Below, piece by piece: positions 1-8,978 of a DNA stretch of 64,000 nucleotides. The notes below the pieces were generated by a model that ran no database searches, was not told the DNA's origin, and saw nothing but the letters and a program-made list of their open reading frames with translations. The stretch is taken from positions 2,108,001 through 2,172,000 of the forward strand of contig OY762251.1 in the NCBI GenBank assembly GCA_963665395.2, given 5' to 3'. Source of the DNA: Bin87 sp963665395. GTDB lineage: Bacteria > Chloroflexota > Dehalococcoidia > Lucifugimonadales > UBA3495. The translations under genes and the position numbers were made by a program. Position 1 is the stretch's first letter, and each line of letters begins with the position of its first letter.

Positions 1-32
1 GCGCGCACTTTTACCACGAGTTGGAGCCCACG

Positions 33-1076
33 ATGGATTTCGCCTTGTTCTCCCATATCCCCTGGCCCGAGGAACATACGCCGCGCCAATTGTTTTCGGA
101 TTTGTCGGAACAGGCCATCGTCGGAGAGGGATTGGGATTCAAGGCAATCTGGCTCGCCGAGCACCATTTCACCCGGTACGGTTTGGGGGCCTCTTCGTTG
201 GTGGTCGCCAGCAACATCGCGGCCCGCGCCAGTCGCATCCGACTGGGAACCGCCGTGCTCATACCGCCGCTCCATCATCCCGTTCGCCTGGCCGAGGACA
301 CCGCCACTCTGGACGTGCTGAGCGACGGTCGCGTGGATGTCGGGTTCGGCCGTGGCGCCGCTGGCTCGGAGTACGTCAATTTTGGCATCGACCACGACGA
401 AAGCCAGGCCCGCTATCGGGAAACCATCGAGATGGTGGAAACGTTGTGGACGACTCCCGACTGCACCTTTGACGGGAAATACTACTCTGCAAAGCATCTG
501 AACCTGGTGCCGGTTCCATTGCAACAGCCGCACCCGCCAGTGTACGTAGCGGCCACGCGCAGCGCGGAATCACTCGATTTTGTGGCGTCAACAGGCCGCC
601 GGCTGATCATCGGAGTGGTGCTGAACACTGACGATGCCATCGACTTGCTGCAACGGTACCTGGATCTTTCCAATGCCAGCGGTCATTCCAACGCCGCTGC
701 CGATGTACCGTTCTTCCGTTACTTTTACGTGGCAGAGACCGAAGAACAGGCCCATCGGGACGCTCGGGACGCCCTCAATTGGACCCTTGACCTGAACACC
801 TGGCGGCGGGAGTTCACGGTGGGGAGTGAGGTGTACCACAGTATCGACGACTACCGCCGGCGACGCGCTACGTTCCCGCCAACCTACGAATACCTGGCGG
901 AGCGCCGGGCCTTTATCGGGACACCGGACCAGTGCGCCGCCAAGATACAGGCTTTGCACGATGCCGGCGTCCGTTACTTTGGCTGCAACTTCGCCTTCGG
1001 TGGGCTGGATCAGAAGAAGCAGCTACGGTCCATGGAGCTGTTCGCCCGGGAAGTGATGCCCCGCTTTATCGACTAG
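33..1076 (+). CDS. LLM-class flavin-dependent oxidoreductase (luciferase-like monooxygenase)
   Basis: 347-residue protein of the bacterial luciferase-like (LLM, F420/FMN-dependent) TIM-barrel family. The N-terminus MDFALFSHIPWPE, the segment AIWLAEHHF near residue 40 and the stretch LGTAVLIPPLHHPVRLAED are typical of alkanal-monooxygenase-like members. DVGFGRGAAGSEY continues the flavin-binding core. The likely role is oxidation of a small organic substrate with reduced flavin; the substrate cannot be read from sequence. The ATG at 33 is preferred over an in-frame TTG at 21 because GGAG at 23-26 lies at Shine-Dalgarno distance. The gene converges on an MFS exporter 12 bases downstream. Family assignment is firm, function general. 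Confidence 0.9.
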   Translation: MDFALFSHIPWPEEHTPRQLFSDLSEQAIVGEGLGFKAIWLAEHHFTRYGLGASSLVVASNIAARASRIRLGTAVLIPPLHHPVRLAEDTATLDVLSDGRVDVGFGRGAAGSEYVNFGIDHDESQARYRETIEMVETLWTTPDCTFDGKYYSAKHLNLVPVPLQQPHPPVYVAATRSAESLDFVASTGRRLIIGVVLNTDDAIDLLQRYLDLSNASGHSNAAADVPFFRYFYVAETEEQAHRDARDALNWTLDLNTWRREFTVGSEVYHSIDDYRRRRATFPPTYEYLAERRAFIGTPDQCAAKIQALHDAGVRYFGCNFAFGGLDQKKQLRSMELFAREVMPRFID

Positions 1077-1088
1077 GGCGCCGGCGTA

Positions 1089-2591
1089 CTAGTCGTTGCC
1101 GGCTGGCCGCGGCGCTGGCTCCGGCTGTGTCCCGACGCCCGCTTCAACCGCCGTTCTCCGGCTGGTGAGGGCGCGATAGACCGTAATGGCAACGCCGGTG
1201 GCCATCGCCACGCCCAGCGCCAGGAAGGCCCAGCGCAGTCCGGCGACGAAAGCCGTCGCGACTTCGGGGTTCACGGCATCCAGCTTCGGTTCCACTCCGT
1301 AAGCCGCCATGGTCGTAACGACGATCATGGTGGACACGGCCACGCTCACCACGTTTGCGGAGTTTCGCACCAGTTGAGTGAGCGCCGAAACCACGCCGTA
1401 GCGGCTGCGCTCCACGACGCTCAGGATGCTGCTGCTGTTCGGAGAATTGAATATTCCGTTGCCGGAGCTCTGCATCATCATCGTGCCGATGACCACCCAG
1501 ACCGGAGTACGTTCCGCCAGGGCAAACGCCAGGATAAAGCACCCCGCCGCAGTTATCGCGATGCCGCATACCGTCGGAACGCGCCAACCGAAACGGTCAG
1601 CCACTCGGCCGCTGAAGGGGCCAATCACCACCATGCACACGGCTGGCGGAATCATCATCAGTCCCACCTGCTCCGGTGAGTACTCCAATACCCGTTGCAG
1701 GTAGAACGGCATCATGAACCGGGCCGCTGAGGAACCGAAAAAGGACAGCCACGCTGCAGCCACGCCCAGCCCGAAAATCCGGTTGGCGAACAGTCGCAGT
1801 TCCAGCATCGGCGAGTCGACGCGCAACTCCCACCAGATGAACGCCGCCATGAGGACGACAACCGCAACTGCGCCGAGGATGACCGGCGTTGACAACCAGC
1901 CCAGCCCGTTTCCGTTGCCCACCACCAGCAGCAGCACCAACAGGAACACCCCGGACACCGCGGCTCCGGTCCAGTCAAACGTGTTTCGCCCCCGGTGATA
2001 CTGACCCGCATTGGGACCCCGTTCCAGGAGGAACCACGCCATTATGAGGACCAGGCTGCCGGCAGGAACGTTGATGAGGAAAACCCACTGCCAGCCCAAC
2101 CACGCCACCAGGAAACCGCCCACCGCCGGCCCTGCGATAGCTCCCATTCCCACCACGCTCAGGTGCGTCCCCAGCGCTTTGCCACGCTCCGAGTCCGGGA
2201 AGGCCGCGATCATCATCCCCATCCCACAGCCCTGGACCATACCCGCGCCGACGCCCTTCAGAACGCGCATCGCCACCAGGAACTCGAGGCTGGTCGCCAG
2301 CGACGCGCCCAGAGAGGCCAGCACGAAGATCGCCGTACCCGCCACGTACACCCGGCGACGCCCGATAACGTCACCCAGCCGCCCCATGGGCAGGAGCAGC
2401 ACGCTGATTACCAGGGCGTAGGCGACCACAACCCACTGCACCGACTCCAGTGAGGCATCGAAATGCGCCTCAATACCCGGCAGCGCGACCAGCACGCTGC
2501 CGTGGTCAACCACCGAAAAAAACGTTCCGGTGGCGATGGTCCAGAAGGCCCACCACTTGTAGGACGGGCTGGTCGTGATTCGCTGGATCAA
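1089..2591 (-). CDS. MFS transporter, DHA2 (EmrB/QacA-like) drug exporter family
   Basis: 500-residue integral membrane protein with about 14 hydrophobic segments, the DHA2 layout. Visible motifs are the MFS motif A after helix 2 (GRLGDVIGRRRVYV, about residues 70-83) and the antiporter-type motif around GPAVGGFLVAWLGWQWVF in helix 5. The family exports drugs or metabolites by proton antiport. The first codon is TTG at 2591, because an in-frame TAG lies just upstream and no ATG is close. A TATAAT hexamer on the minus strand at 2632-2637 may be the -10 box. Substrate unknown. Confidence 0.88.
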   Translation of the reverse strand: MIQRITTSPSYKWWAFWTIATGTFFSVVDHGSVLVALPGIEAHFDASLESVQWVVVAYALVISVLLLPMGRLGDVIGRRRVYVAGTAIFVLASLGASLATSLEFLVAMRVLKGVGAGMVQGCGMGMMIAAFPDSERGKALGTHLSVVGMGAIAGPAVGGFLVAWLGWQWVFLINVPAGSLVLIMAWFLLERGPNAGQYHRGRNTFDWTGAAVSGVFLLVLLLVVGNGNGLGWLSTPVILGAVAVVVLMAAFIWWELRVDSPMLELRLFANRIFGLGVAAAWLSFFGSSAARFMMPFYLQRVLEYSPEQVGLMMIPPAVCMVVIGPFSGRVADRFGWRVPTVCGIAITAAGCFILAFALAERTPVWVVIGTMMMQSSGNGIFNSPNSSSILSVVERSRYGVVSALTQLVRNSANVVSVAVSTMIVVTTMAAYGVEPKLDAVNPEVATAFVAGLRWAFLALGVAMATGVAITVYRALTSRRTAVEAGVGTQPEPAPRPAGND

Positions 2592-2684
2592 TTCAAATAG
2601 CTGCTAGGCGAACGAAGTGAACTGATTACCAATTATAATGCTATTTTCGCCGAATTATGCCGCAAAATGGGGTGGCGCTACGTA

Positions 2685-4022
2685 TCATGCCAGCCGGCGC
2701 ACCCGCCGCAGCGTCGCCACGCAGGTCAACGTCATAGCCAATCCCACGGAGCCGATGGCGAGGATCGCCAGCGACGCCGACGTGAAATCGGCGAACATTC
2801 CGATGAGAACGCTCACACCGATCAGGAACGAACGCTCGTAGGCCAAAAGGGCCATGGTGCGGGCGCGGAACCGGTCCGGCACTATGGTTAACACCAGCGT
2901 GCCCTGGGTGGTGCGGAAGTAGGCCTGGAAAAACGACTGCGCGGCGAGGACCGTGAACGCCACCCAGAGCCATGAAGAATACGCAAAGAGCATAGTGCTG
3001 ATGGACGAGAGTATCGCCGCGATGAACAGGGTGCGGCCCCGACTAATGGGAAAACCCCACGTCGCGATGGTCAGCGTGGAAATCAGCCCGCCCACCCCGG
3101 TAATCGCCAGCAGGTATCCGCCCGTGTCAACGTGCGCCTGGAACGCCTCCACGGTGAACAGCGGCAGGAGGAACCACAGGGGATGCAAAATCGTGTTGGG
3201 GACCACCGACAACACGGCGATCTCCAGCACTTCGCGCTGCTGTCGCCAAAGGTGCATGATGCCGTCGCGGATGTCGGCAAATGGCGTTATACGGCCCGAT
3301 GCTCCCTCGGGCGCGGCCGAAACGTAACGCGCTTGCATCGGAAGCAGCAAGAGGACTACCCCCAGGTACAACGCCGCTTCCAGGGCAAAGTTCCAAAAAT
3401 AACCCAACTTGTCGATCAGTATTCCGCCCACGAAGGGGCCGAAAATGCGCGTGCCCGTGACGGTCAACGTATTGATCGCGTAGGCGTTAACCAGAGCCTC
3501 GCGCGGGACGGTGTTGGAAATCAGCACCTGCTGCATCGGCTGGGTAATGGCCAGGCAGGAACCTGAAATGAGCACGTAAGCGTAGGCATGCCACCAGCTG
3601 ATGTAGTCGCTGGCGACCAAAAACGCAAAGCCCAGCGCCAGGGCGGCGCTGAAGGATTGCAGGGTTATGACCAGCTTGCGACGGTCCAGCCGGTCGCCCA
3701 GGACGCCGGCTATCGGGTTGACCAGCAGGCCGGGCAGGGTGTTGAGGGCGCTGACTGACACCACCAACAAACCGCCTCTGCCTGATCCTTCCGAAAGTCC
3801 CTGGACCAACCATCCGATGCTCAACAACTGAAGCCACTGGGCGGTGAAGCCGCAGAAATTGGCGAACCACAGCAGGCGAAAATCGCGGTATTCCAGCCAG
3901 GCGTCCAGGGTATGCAGACGCGGTAGTCTCAGGAAGCCAAAAATAAGCCTACTCTCGCGGTGGTGGTTGTGTCCGGCGTGGGCGCCGCGCCGATTGGGTA
4001 CGCGGGCCGCCGGCCGCCACAT
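2685..4022 (-). CDS. MFS transporter, EntS/MFS_3-like
   Basis: MFS protein of the MFS_3 (enterobactin exporter EntS-like) group. The hallmark is LEYRDFRLLWFANFCGFTAQWLQ at the start of helix 1, followed by about 12 membrane segments and the motif GVLGDRLDRRKLVI after helix 2. The open frame extends to a TTG at 4133, but the extra residues look like a translated leader. The ATG at 4022 is used here, and the true start may be later still, because family members usually begin a few residues before the YRDFR segment. It is divergent from the DUF1800 gene, with about 140 bases between them. Substrate unknown. Confidence 0.82.
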   Translation of the reverse strand: MWRPAARVPNRRGAHAGHNHHRESRLIFGFLRLPRLHTLDAWLEYRDFRLLWFANFCGFTAQWLQLLSIGWLVQGLSEGSGRGGLLVVSVSALNTLPGLLVNPIAGVLGDRLDRRKLVITLQSFSAALALGFAFLVASDYISWWHAYAYVLISGSCLAITQPMQQVLISNTVPREALVNAYAINTLTVTGTRIFGPFVGGILIDKLGYFWNFALEAALYLGVVLLLLPMQARYVSAAPEGASGRITPFADIRDGIMHLWRQQREVLEIAVLSVVPNTILHPLWFLLPLFTVEAFQAHVDTGGYLLAITGVGGLISTLTIATWGFPISRGRTLFIAAILSSISTMLFAYSSWLWVAFTVLAAQSFFQAYFRTTQGTLVLTIVPDRFRARTMALLAYERSFLIGVSVLIGMFADFTSASLAILAIGSVGLAMTLTCVATLRRVRRLA

Positions 4023-4090
4023 AGTGCGCCCCGACCGAAAGGATGTCAATGACGCTGGTCGCTCTAAATCGTCGCGGCCCCCTGCTGTGG

Positions 4091-4096
4091 TATGAT
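4091..4096 (+). promoter_or_regulatory. Candidate -10 box (TATGAT) upstream of DUF1800 gene
   Basis: TATGAT sits 66 bases upstream of the chosen DUF1800 start. No convincing -35 box is found at 16-18 bases. A transcript starting near 4103 would leave a leader of about 60 nt before the ATG at 4162. This supports 4162 rather than 4111 as the start. Weak evidence on its own. Confidence 0.3.
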
Positions 4097-4161
4097 GGCG
4101 GCTACTGGAAATGGCAACGTTTGTCCGCTCCAATCTCCCGGTATCCGTCCGAGGTCACCCC

Positions 4162-5610
4162 ATGACACTAACCAACTCCAAGCCTGTCGCTGCCCCCATC
4201 ACCACATCCGACTCGCAACGCGCGCTGATCGCCCACCTACTCCGCCGGGCCGGTTTCGGCGCAACTATCGGGGAACTCGACACGTATTGCGCGTGGGGTT
4301 ATGAGGCTACGGTGGATTGGCTGCTGCGCCCGGAGGCCCAACCCGGTCTGGCCGAGGACATTATCGAGCGGTACTACATTGACTGGAAAGAGAGCCGGAA
4401 CATCGAAGGGGCGCTCACCGAAACGGTGTACCGGATGAACGGCAACGCCGGCGTGAAACCGCTCCAGGAGAAAATCGCCTTGTTCTGGCACGGTGTTTTC
4501 GCCACCGGCCTGGCGAAGGTTCTCCACGAAAAGACCATGCTCAACCAGATTGATTTGTTCCGGGAGTATGGTTTGGGCAGTTTGCAGGAGCTGCTCCGGC
4601 GGTTGGCCCGCGATCCGGCGATGATTTTCTGGCTGGACAACAACTTCAACCACAGGGACGCCATCAACGAGAACTGGGGCCGGGAACTGCTGGAGTTGTT
4701 CAGCATGGGCGTGGGCATGGACGGCCGAGAAAACTATACCGAGGACGACGTGCAGGAAGCGGCCCGCGCCTTCACCGGCTGGACCATAGACGACGACAAC
4801 GTGGCCAGCATCCCCTACGGCAAGACCCCCTGGCTCTTCCGTTACGATCCGGACGACCATGACGATGGCATCAAGACCTTCCAGGGCGAAACGGGCAACT
4901 TCAACGGCGACGATATCATAGAAATCGTATGCCGCCAGCCGGCAACGGCCCGGTTCATCAGCCGCCACCTTTACAACTTCTTCGTCGCCGACGACGTCCA
5001 GGTTCCGGCCTGGCAGAACACGCCGCCGGCCGACCCGAAAGCCATCGCGCTGTTGGAGGAAGAATACTTCCGCTCCGGTTACGACATCCGGTCCATGCTG
5101 CGACTGATGTTCACTTCAGACTTCTTCAAGTCAGAAAACGCCCGATTCGCCCGGGTAAAGAGCCCGGCTGAGGTGGTGGTGGGAACCTTGCACTTGGTGG
5201 GAGATTTCAAATACCCCCGCGTCGGTTTCATGGCCACGGCCCTGGAATGCCGCTATATGAACCAGGATTTGCTCAATCCACCGTCGGTGGAAGGTTGGCA
5301 TACCGGGCGGGAGTGGATCGACAGCGGCAGCATGGTGGAGCGGATCAACTTCGTGGCGGATAACCTGGGAGATCCGACGCATCCCGGCGTGCGCAATATC
5401 GTCGATGCGGCGCTGGCGCGAGAACCGGACGCCGCTGGCATCGTGGACGGTTGCCTGGAGCTGCTGGGCTACGTCGTCTTGCGGGAGGATAACCGGGCAG
5501 CGTTGATTGGGCAGGCGGAACAGGCCCTGAGCGACGGCGTCGATGCGGAGTCGGTCGCGCTGAACGCGCTGCGGATGATTGGGTCAACCCGGGAGTATCA
5601 ATTCGCGTAG
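4162..5610 (+). CDS. DUF1800 family protein
   Basis: 482-residue DUF1800 protein. Family marks are HLLRRAGFGATIGEL near the N-terminus, MIFWLDNNFNHRDAINENWG, RELLELFSMGVGM and YTEDDVQEAARAFTGW in the middle, and LLNPPSVEGWHTGREWIDSG near the C-terminus. DUF1800 has no established biochemical activity; it usually travels with DUF1501 and is often extracytoplasmic, but no signal peptide is visible here. The ATG at 4162 is chosen over the in-frame ATG at 4111 because GAGG at 4151-4154 is well spaced. A paralogue lies at 48800-50206 with DUF1501 next to it, whereas this copy is followed by a PaREP1-like gene. Confidence 0.9.
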   Translation: MTLTNSKPVAAPITTSDSQRALIAHLLRRAGFGATIGELDTYCAWGYEATVDWLLRPEAQPGLAEDIIERYYIDWKESRNIEGALTETVYRMNGNAGVKPLQEKIALFWHGVFATGLAKVLHEKTMLNQIDLFREYGLGSLQELLRRLARDPAMIFWLDNNFNHRDAINENWGRELLELFSMGVGMDGRENYTEDDVQEAARAFTGWTIDDDNVASIPYGKTPWLFRYDPDDHDDGIKTFQGETGNFNGDDIIEIVCRQPATARFISRHLYNFFVADDVQVPAWQNTPPADPKAIALLEEEYFRSGYDIRSMLRLMFTSDFFKSENARFARVKSPAEVVVGTLHLVGDFKYPRVGFMATALECRYMNQDLLNPPSVEGWHTGREWIDSGSMVERINFVADNLGDPTHPGVRNIVDAALAREPDAAGIVDGCLELLGYVVLREDNRAALIGQAEQALSDGVDAESVALNALRMIGSTREYQFA

Positions 5611-5624
5611 GCAGGAGGGAGTCG

Positions 5625-6107
5625 ATGTCTGGTATATCCTTTACTCCCGAACAGGTTGAGGGCGCGATACGCTGCGGGATGCGGGGCGACCGTCAGCGTT
5701 ATGAACTCGGCACGGACGACGCCGCACAAAAGAATGCTACCTACGTCGGCAATCTGGCGCACTACCGGAGCGTGGCGCAGAAGTGCCTGGACGAAGGCGA
5801 TCATCTGCAAGCCGCCGAAAAGTCCTGGGGCGCCTATGCCCAGACCATCAAGGCGACTTGCGCCGGCTATGAGATTCGGGTTTCAACGCACGCGAACATA
5901 CTGAGCGTGGCCCAGGCGCTTACGGCATTAGCAGCCGGCGCCGACGCTGACGTCGGTGGACGGTTGCGCCGGGGTTTCAACATGGCCAGAAGCCTGCACC
6001 AGCATTTCTATGAGGACGACCTTGAGGGCGACGAAGTAGCGCGGCAATCTGCTGAGGTGATGGACGCCATCGCCCTGCTGCAAACGCTGTTTGGCCAGAG
6101 GGTGTAA
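5625..6107 (+). CDS. PaREP1-like (HEPN-superfamily-like) small helical protein
   Basis: 160-residue, mainly helical protein. The core resembles the two PaREP1-like proteins at 11571 and 12240: LDEGDHLQAAEKSWGAYAQTIKA here matches LDDGDLRQASEKGWGAAALMLKA there, and RSLHQHFYEDDLEGDEV matches ESLHGNFYDDQWEPSDI. PaREP1 proteins are short, fast-spreading proteins related to HEPN folds and have no agreed function. A strong AGGAGG at 5613-5618 fixes the start. The gene begins 14 bases after the DUF1800 stop, so it may be co-transcribed. The family call is inferred from residue pattern. Confidence 0.6.
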   Translation: MSGISFTPEQVEGAIRCGMRGDRQRYELGTDDAAQKNATYVGNLAHYRSVAQKCLDEGDHLQAAEKSWGAYAQTIKATCAGYEIRVSTHANILSVAQALTALAAGADADVGGRLRRGFNMARSLHQHFYEDDLEGDEVARQSAEVMDAIALLQTLFGQRV

Positions 6108-6245
6108 ATGGAGAAACTTGGACCCGATGCTGTTTGCTCGCCTGAAGGAAATTATCGGCGATTGGCTATGCGGTGACGGTCAGCGCTCAGTTTTGCGAGT
6201 CGAAAACCGGCGCTTGCTACCGACTGGTACGGTATTCGCCAATAA

Positions 6246-6386
6246 CCTCCTCCGCCCACCGCTTTCATTGTTAATCCAAACCTGCCCGTGCTTGACCGTG
6301 TGACCGAGTTTGCTGGGAGGTGGCAAGAGGCTGAGAAGAGGGCAGGCTTCAAATCGGCTGACTTCAGTAGTCTCGTTTGGGCGTAG
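6246..6386 (+). pseudogene. Possible 3' remnant of a decayed gene
   Basis: The 292-base stretch 6108-6399 holds no intact gene. One frame, open from after a TAA at 6243 to a TAG at 6384, ends in a protein-like tail (VLDRVTEFAGRWQEAEKRAG, then FKSADFSSLVWA) with a charged, helical look. It lacks a convincing start and Shine-Dalgarno. It could be the C-terminal end of a gene lost between the PaREP1-like gene and the acyl-CoA dehydrogenase, or chance. Confidence 0.2.
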
Positions 6387-6399
6387 AGTTGTTTTCGCT

Positions 6400-7608
6400 A
6401 TGTCTATCAAATTGGAACCCATCCCCACCGCAGCTGCCCGCTGCATGAACGACGCGCAGTTGCGGTTGGCGCAAACCGCCGACCGGATGGCCCGGGAGCG
6501 GTTCGCCGGGCGCGCTGCCGGCTATGACGAGGCCGCCGAGTTTCCTGCGGAGAACTACGACGATCTGCGTGACGCCGGCCTGCTGACCTTGCGGGTGCCG
6601 ACCCGGTTTGGCGGGCATGGGGTTGACCCGTTGACGTTTGCCATGTGCATCCTTGCGGTCGCCAGGGGCTGCGCGTCAACCGCCCTGACGTTGACGATGC
6701 ACACCAACGTCGTCGGCTCCTTTGTCGGCGGATTGGGGACGCCGGAGCAGCGCCGGCGCTATTTCGCTGAAGTCGTAGAGGCCGGTCGGCTGTTCGCCTC
6801 CATTACCAGCGAACCCGGCGCCTCGGCCCGGGAGCGGTTCGTGCTATCCACTACTTTTACTCCGGTCGGCGATGGCGCCTACCGCGTTGCAGGAACCAAG
6901 CATTTCTGCTCGCTGGCTGACGCTGCCGACTATTTCTTCGTGTCGGGCATCGTCGCCGGCAGCGGCGGCGGGCCGGACAACCTTATTTCCGCGATGATCC
7001 GCAGCGACATGAGTGGTGTGGAAGTCACCGGCCAGTGGGACGCGGTTGGTATGAGAGCGACGGCCAGTCACACCGTGAGCTACGATACCGTGGCTCCGGC
7101 TGACACGATTTTCGGACCGCCGGGTCGGCTGCTCACCGCCGACTGGGGCAGTTTCTCGTTGGGTTACGCGGCGGTGTACCTGGGCATCGCGGAGGCCGCC
7201 TACGAATACATCACGGATCAGGCCGCCCGCCGTTCCTGGACGCCCGACGGCGACACGATGATCCATTATCCGACGACGCAGCAAACCATCGGGCAAATGA
7301 GCGTAGCCATCCAATCGGGCCGCCTCATGCTGGTTGACGCCGCGCTTACGGACCGGGAGGCGGACCCAACCGGCGCCGTGCTGGCGGTCAACCGCGCCAA
7401 GCAGTACTGCTCCGAGGTGGGCGTCTCCGTCACCGACGCCGCCATGCGGTTGGCCGGAGGAGGCGGGCTGCTGAAGTCGTCTCCGTTGGAACGGCTCCGG
7501 CGCGACGCGCTATCCGGCCCGGTGATGCCGCCGGCCAACGACCGCTGCCTGGAAACCATCGGCAAGCTGGAATGCGGGCTGCCGGCGGTTACGATTGAGT
7601 TGACGTAG
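6400..7608 (+). CDS. Acyl-CoA dehydrogenase family flavoprotein
   Basis: 402-residue protein with the three-part acyl-CoA dehydrogenase fold. An N-terminal helical domain (DDLRDAGLLTLRVPTRFGG, residues about 50-70) is followed by a middle beta domain (SITSEPGASARE and GTKHFCSLADAADYFFVSG) and WDAVGMRATASHTVSYDTV. The C-terminal four-helix domain ends in a segment with LRRDALSGPVMPPANDRC. The classic catalytic Glu of the YEGT-type motif is not seen there, so this may act on an unusual substrate or as a monooxygenase-type (DszC-like) member. The ATG at 6400 is chosen because the open frame before it (from a TTG at 6310) overlaps the remnant upstream and lacks family similarity. Confidence 0.87.
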   Translation: MSIKLEPIPTAAARCMNDAQLRLAQTADRMARERFAGRAAGYDEAAEFPAENYDDLRDAGLLTLRVPTRFGGHGVDPLTFAMCILAVARGCASTALTLTMHTNVVGSFVGGLGTPEQRRRYFAEVVEAGRLFASITSEPGASARERFVLSTTFTPVGDGAYRVAGTKHFCSLADAADYFFVSGIVAGSGGGPDNLISAMIRSDMSGVEVTGQWDAVGMRATASHTVSYDTVAPADTIFGPPGRLLTADWGSFSLGYAAVYLGIAEAAYEYITDQAARRSWTPDGDTMIHYPTTQQTIGQMSVAIQSGRLMLVDAALTDREADPTGAVLAVNRAKQYCSEVGVSVTDAAMRLAGGGGLLKSSPLERLRRDALSGPVMPPANDRCLETIGKLECGLPAVTIELT

Positions 7609-7617
7609 CAGTCATCG

Positions 7618-7665
7618 GCGAGATTCCTCCGCTGCGCTCGGAATGACATAAGGGAAGTCGGAATG
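7618..7665. repeat. Half-copy of the dispersed TCATTSCGAGCGCAGC repeat
   Basis: The intergenic sequence reads GAGATTCCTCCGCTGCGCTC then GGAATGACAT, followed by a second GTCGGAATGACA. It is the reverse complement of one arm of the repeat seen complete at 11277-11422 and 60534-60679. Here it forms a solo arm between the acyl-CoA dehydrogenase and the NHL gene. It is not coding. Confidence 0.55.
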
Positions 7666-7679
7666 ACAAGAGGGGAAGC

Positions 7680-8666
7680 ATGACCACCGTTGTTGAATAT
7701 CCGCCGTCGGTTGCAGGGATGTACCAGTACCACGACGTTATCGGCCTGCTGTCTGGCGGCGGCCCGGGTTTCAGCGGTCCGGTGTCGGTGGCGTTGGGTC
7801 CGGATGGTCTCCTTCACGTAGCCAGTCGCGCCAATCCCAACCAGCCGGAAGCGGTACGAGTAACCCGTTGCACCATTGACGGGGATTACGTAGGGGAGTT
7901 CCGCGGCTGGGGTGAAGCCCCTGGTCAATTCATCTGGATCACCGCCATCGCCTTCGGGCCGGACGGCAATCTGTATTTGTCCGATGAAAACACCCACCGC
8001 GTCAGCCGGTTCACCGCCCAGGGCGAGTTCATCGCCCGCTGGGGTGAGTTCGGCAGCGGTCCCGGGCAGCTGAACCGACCCTCAGGCTTGGCTTTCGCAC
8101 CGGACGGGACCCTGCTGGTGACGGATTCATTGAATCACCGGATCCAGCGGTTCAATACTGATGGCGCGCTTCTCGCGTTTTGGGGAGAGATGGGCGCCGG
8201 CCCGGGACAGTTCGATATGCCGTGGGGCGTGGCCGTTGACGCAGGAGGGCGGGTGTACGTTTCCGATTGGCGTAACGACCGGATCCAGAAGTTCGACGCC
8301 GAGGGCGCCCACGTCGCCACCTTTGACGGCAAGGACAACGGCGACGGGTTCTCTCGTCCCAACGGATTGGCGGTGGACAGCGGCGGGCGGATCTACGTTT
8401 GCGATTGGTGGAATGACCGCGTGCAGGTTCTGGAACAGAGCGGGCGGGTGATTGACACGCTCATCGGGCATTCGGGGACCTCAAAATGGGCGCGCACGTT
8501 TCTGGACGCTAATCCTGACATTGAAGAGAAGCTGAACCTGGCGACGCAGAACATCGAGCTGAAACGGCGTTTCTACCGGCCCACAGCGGTGACCGTGAGC
8601 GACGACGGGCTGGTCTTCGTGGCCGACTGCTACCGGCACCGGGTGCAGATATACCGGCGATTGTGA
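7680..8666 (+). CDS. NHL-repeat beta-propeller protein
   Basis: 328-residue protein built of NHL repeats, read as PSGLAFAPDGTLLVTDSLNH, PWGVAVDAGGRVYVSDWRND and PNGLAVDSGGRIYVCDWWND at roughly 47-residue spacing, giving a six-bladed propeller. NHL propellers bind ligands or act as lactonase/lyase-like enzymes; no catalytic set is evident. A non-repeat insert (SKWARTFLDANPD, about residue 265) is shared with the NHL paralogue at 46593-47627. AGGGGA at 7671-7676 supports the ATG at 7680. No signal peptide is seen. Confidence 0.88.
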   Translation: MTTVVEYPPSVAGMYQYHDVIGLLSGGGPGFSGPVSVALGPDGLLHVASRANPNQPEAVRVTRCTIDGDYVGEFRGWGEAPGQFIWITAIAFGPDGNLYLSDENTHRVSRFTAQGEFIARWGEFGSGPGQLNRPSGLAFAPDGTLLVTDSLNHRIQRFNTDGALLAFWGEMGAGPGQFDMPWGVAVDAGGRVYVSDWRNDRIQKFDAEGAHVATFDGKDNGDGFSRPNGLAVDSGGRIYVCDWWNDRVQVLEQSGRVIDTLIGHSGTSKWARTFLDANPDIEEKLNLATQNIELKRRFYRPTAVTVSDDGLVFVADCYRHRVQIYRRL

Positions 8667-8720
8667 TTTGGGAGTAAGATTGATGATACGAAGAGGCCGC
8701 GGGTCGATGGAGGTTCATGG

Positions 8721-8978
8721 ATGGCACGACGGGAAATCAGCGCGGAGGACGCGGAAGCCTTCGGCAAACGGGTCTATGAGGAAAGGGTGCGTCCCACCCT
8801 GAACGGGGCGGAGGAACCCATTGGCCTCTTCCTGTCATTCGATTTTGACAGCGAGGATTGGGAACTGGACGAGAAATTGATTTACGCGGCGTGTCGGCTA
8901 CTGGAACGCCGGCCGGATGCTGACGTGTACACCGTCCGCATCGGCTATCCGGCCGCGCATATTTCCTATGGCCTCTAA
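8721..8978 (+). CDS. Small conserved-looking protein upstream of aspartic protease
   Basis: 85-residue acidic protein of unknown function; MARREISAEDAEAFGKRVY at the start and an FDFDSEDWELDEKLIYAACR segment in the middle. No domain is recognised. A clear GGAGG at 8709-8713 supports the start. Its last codons overlap the ATG of the retropepsin-like gene at 8968, so the two are probably translated together, and this arrangement suggests a partner or regulator of the protease. Function inferred from context only. Confidence 0.6.
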   Translation: MARREISAEDAEAFGKRVYEERVRPTLNGAEEPIGLFLSFDFDSEDWELDEKLIYAACRLLERRPDADVYTVRIGYPAAHISYGL

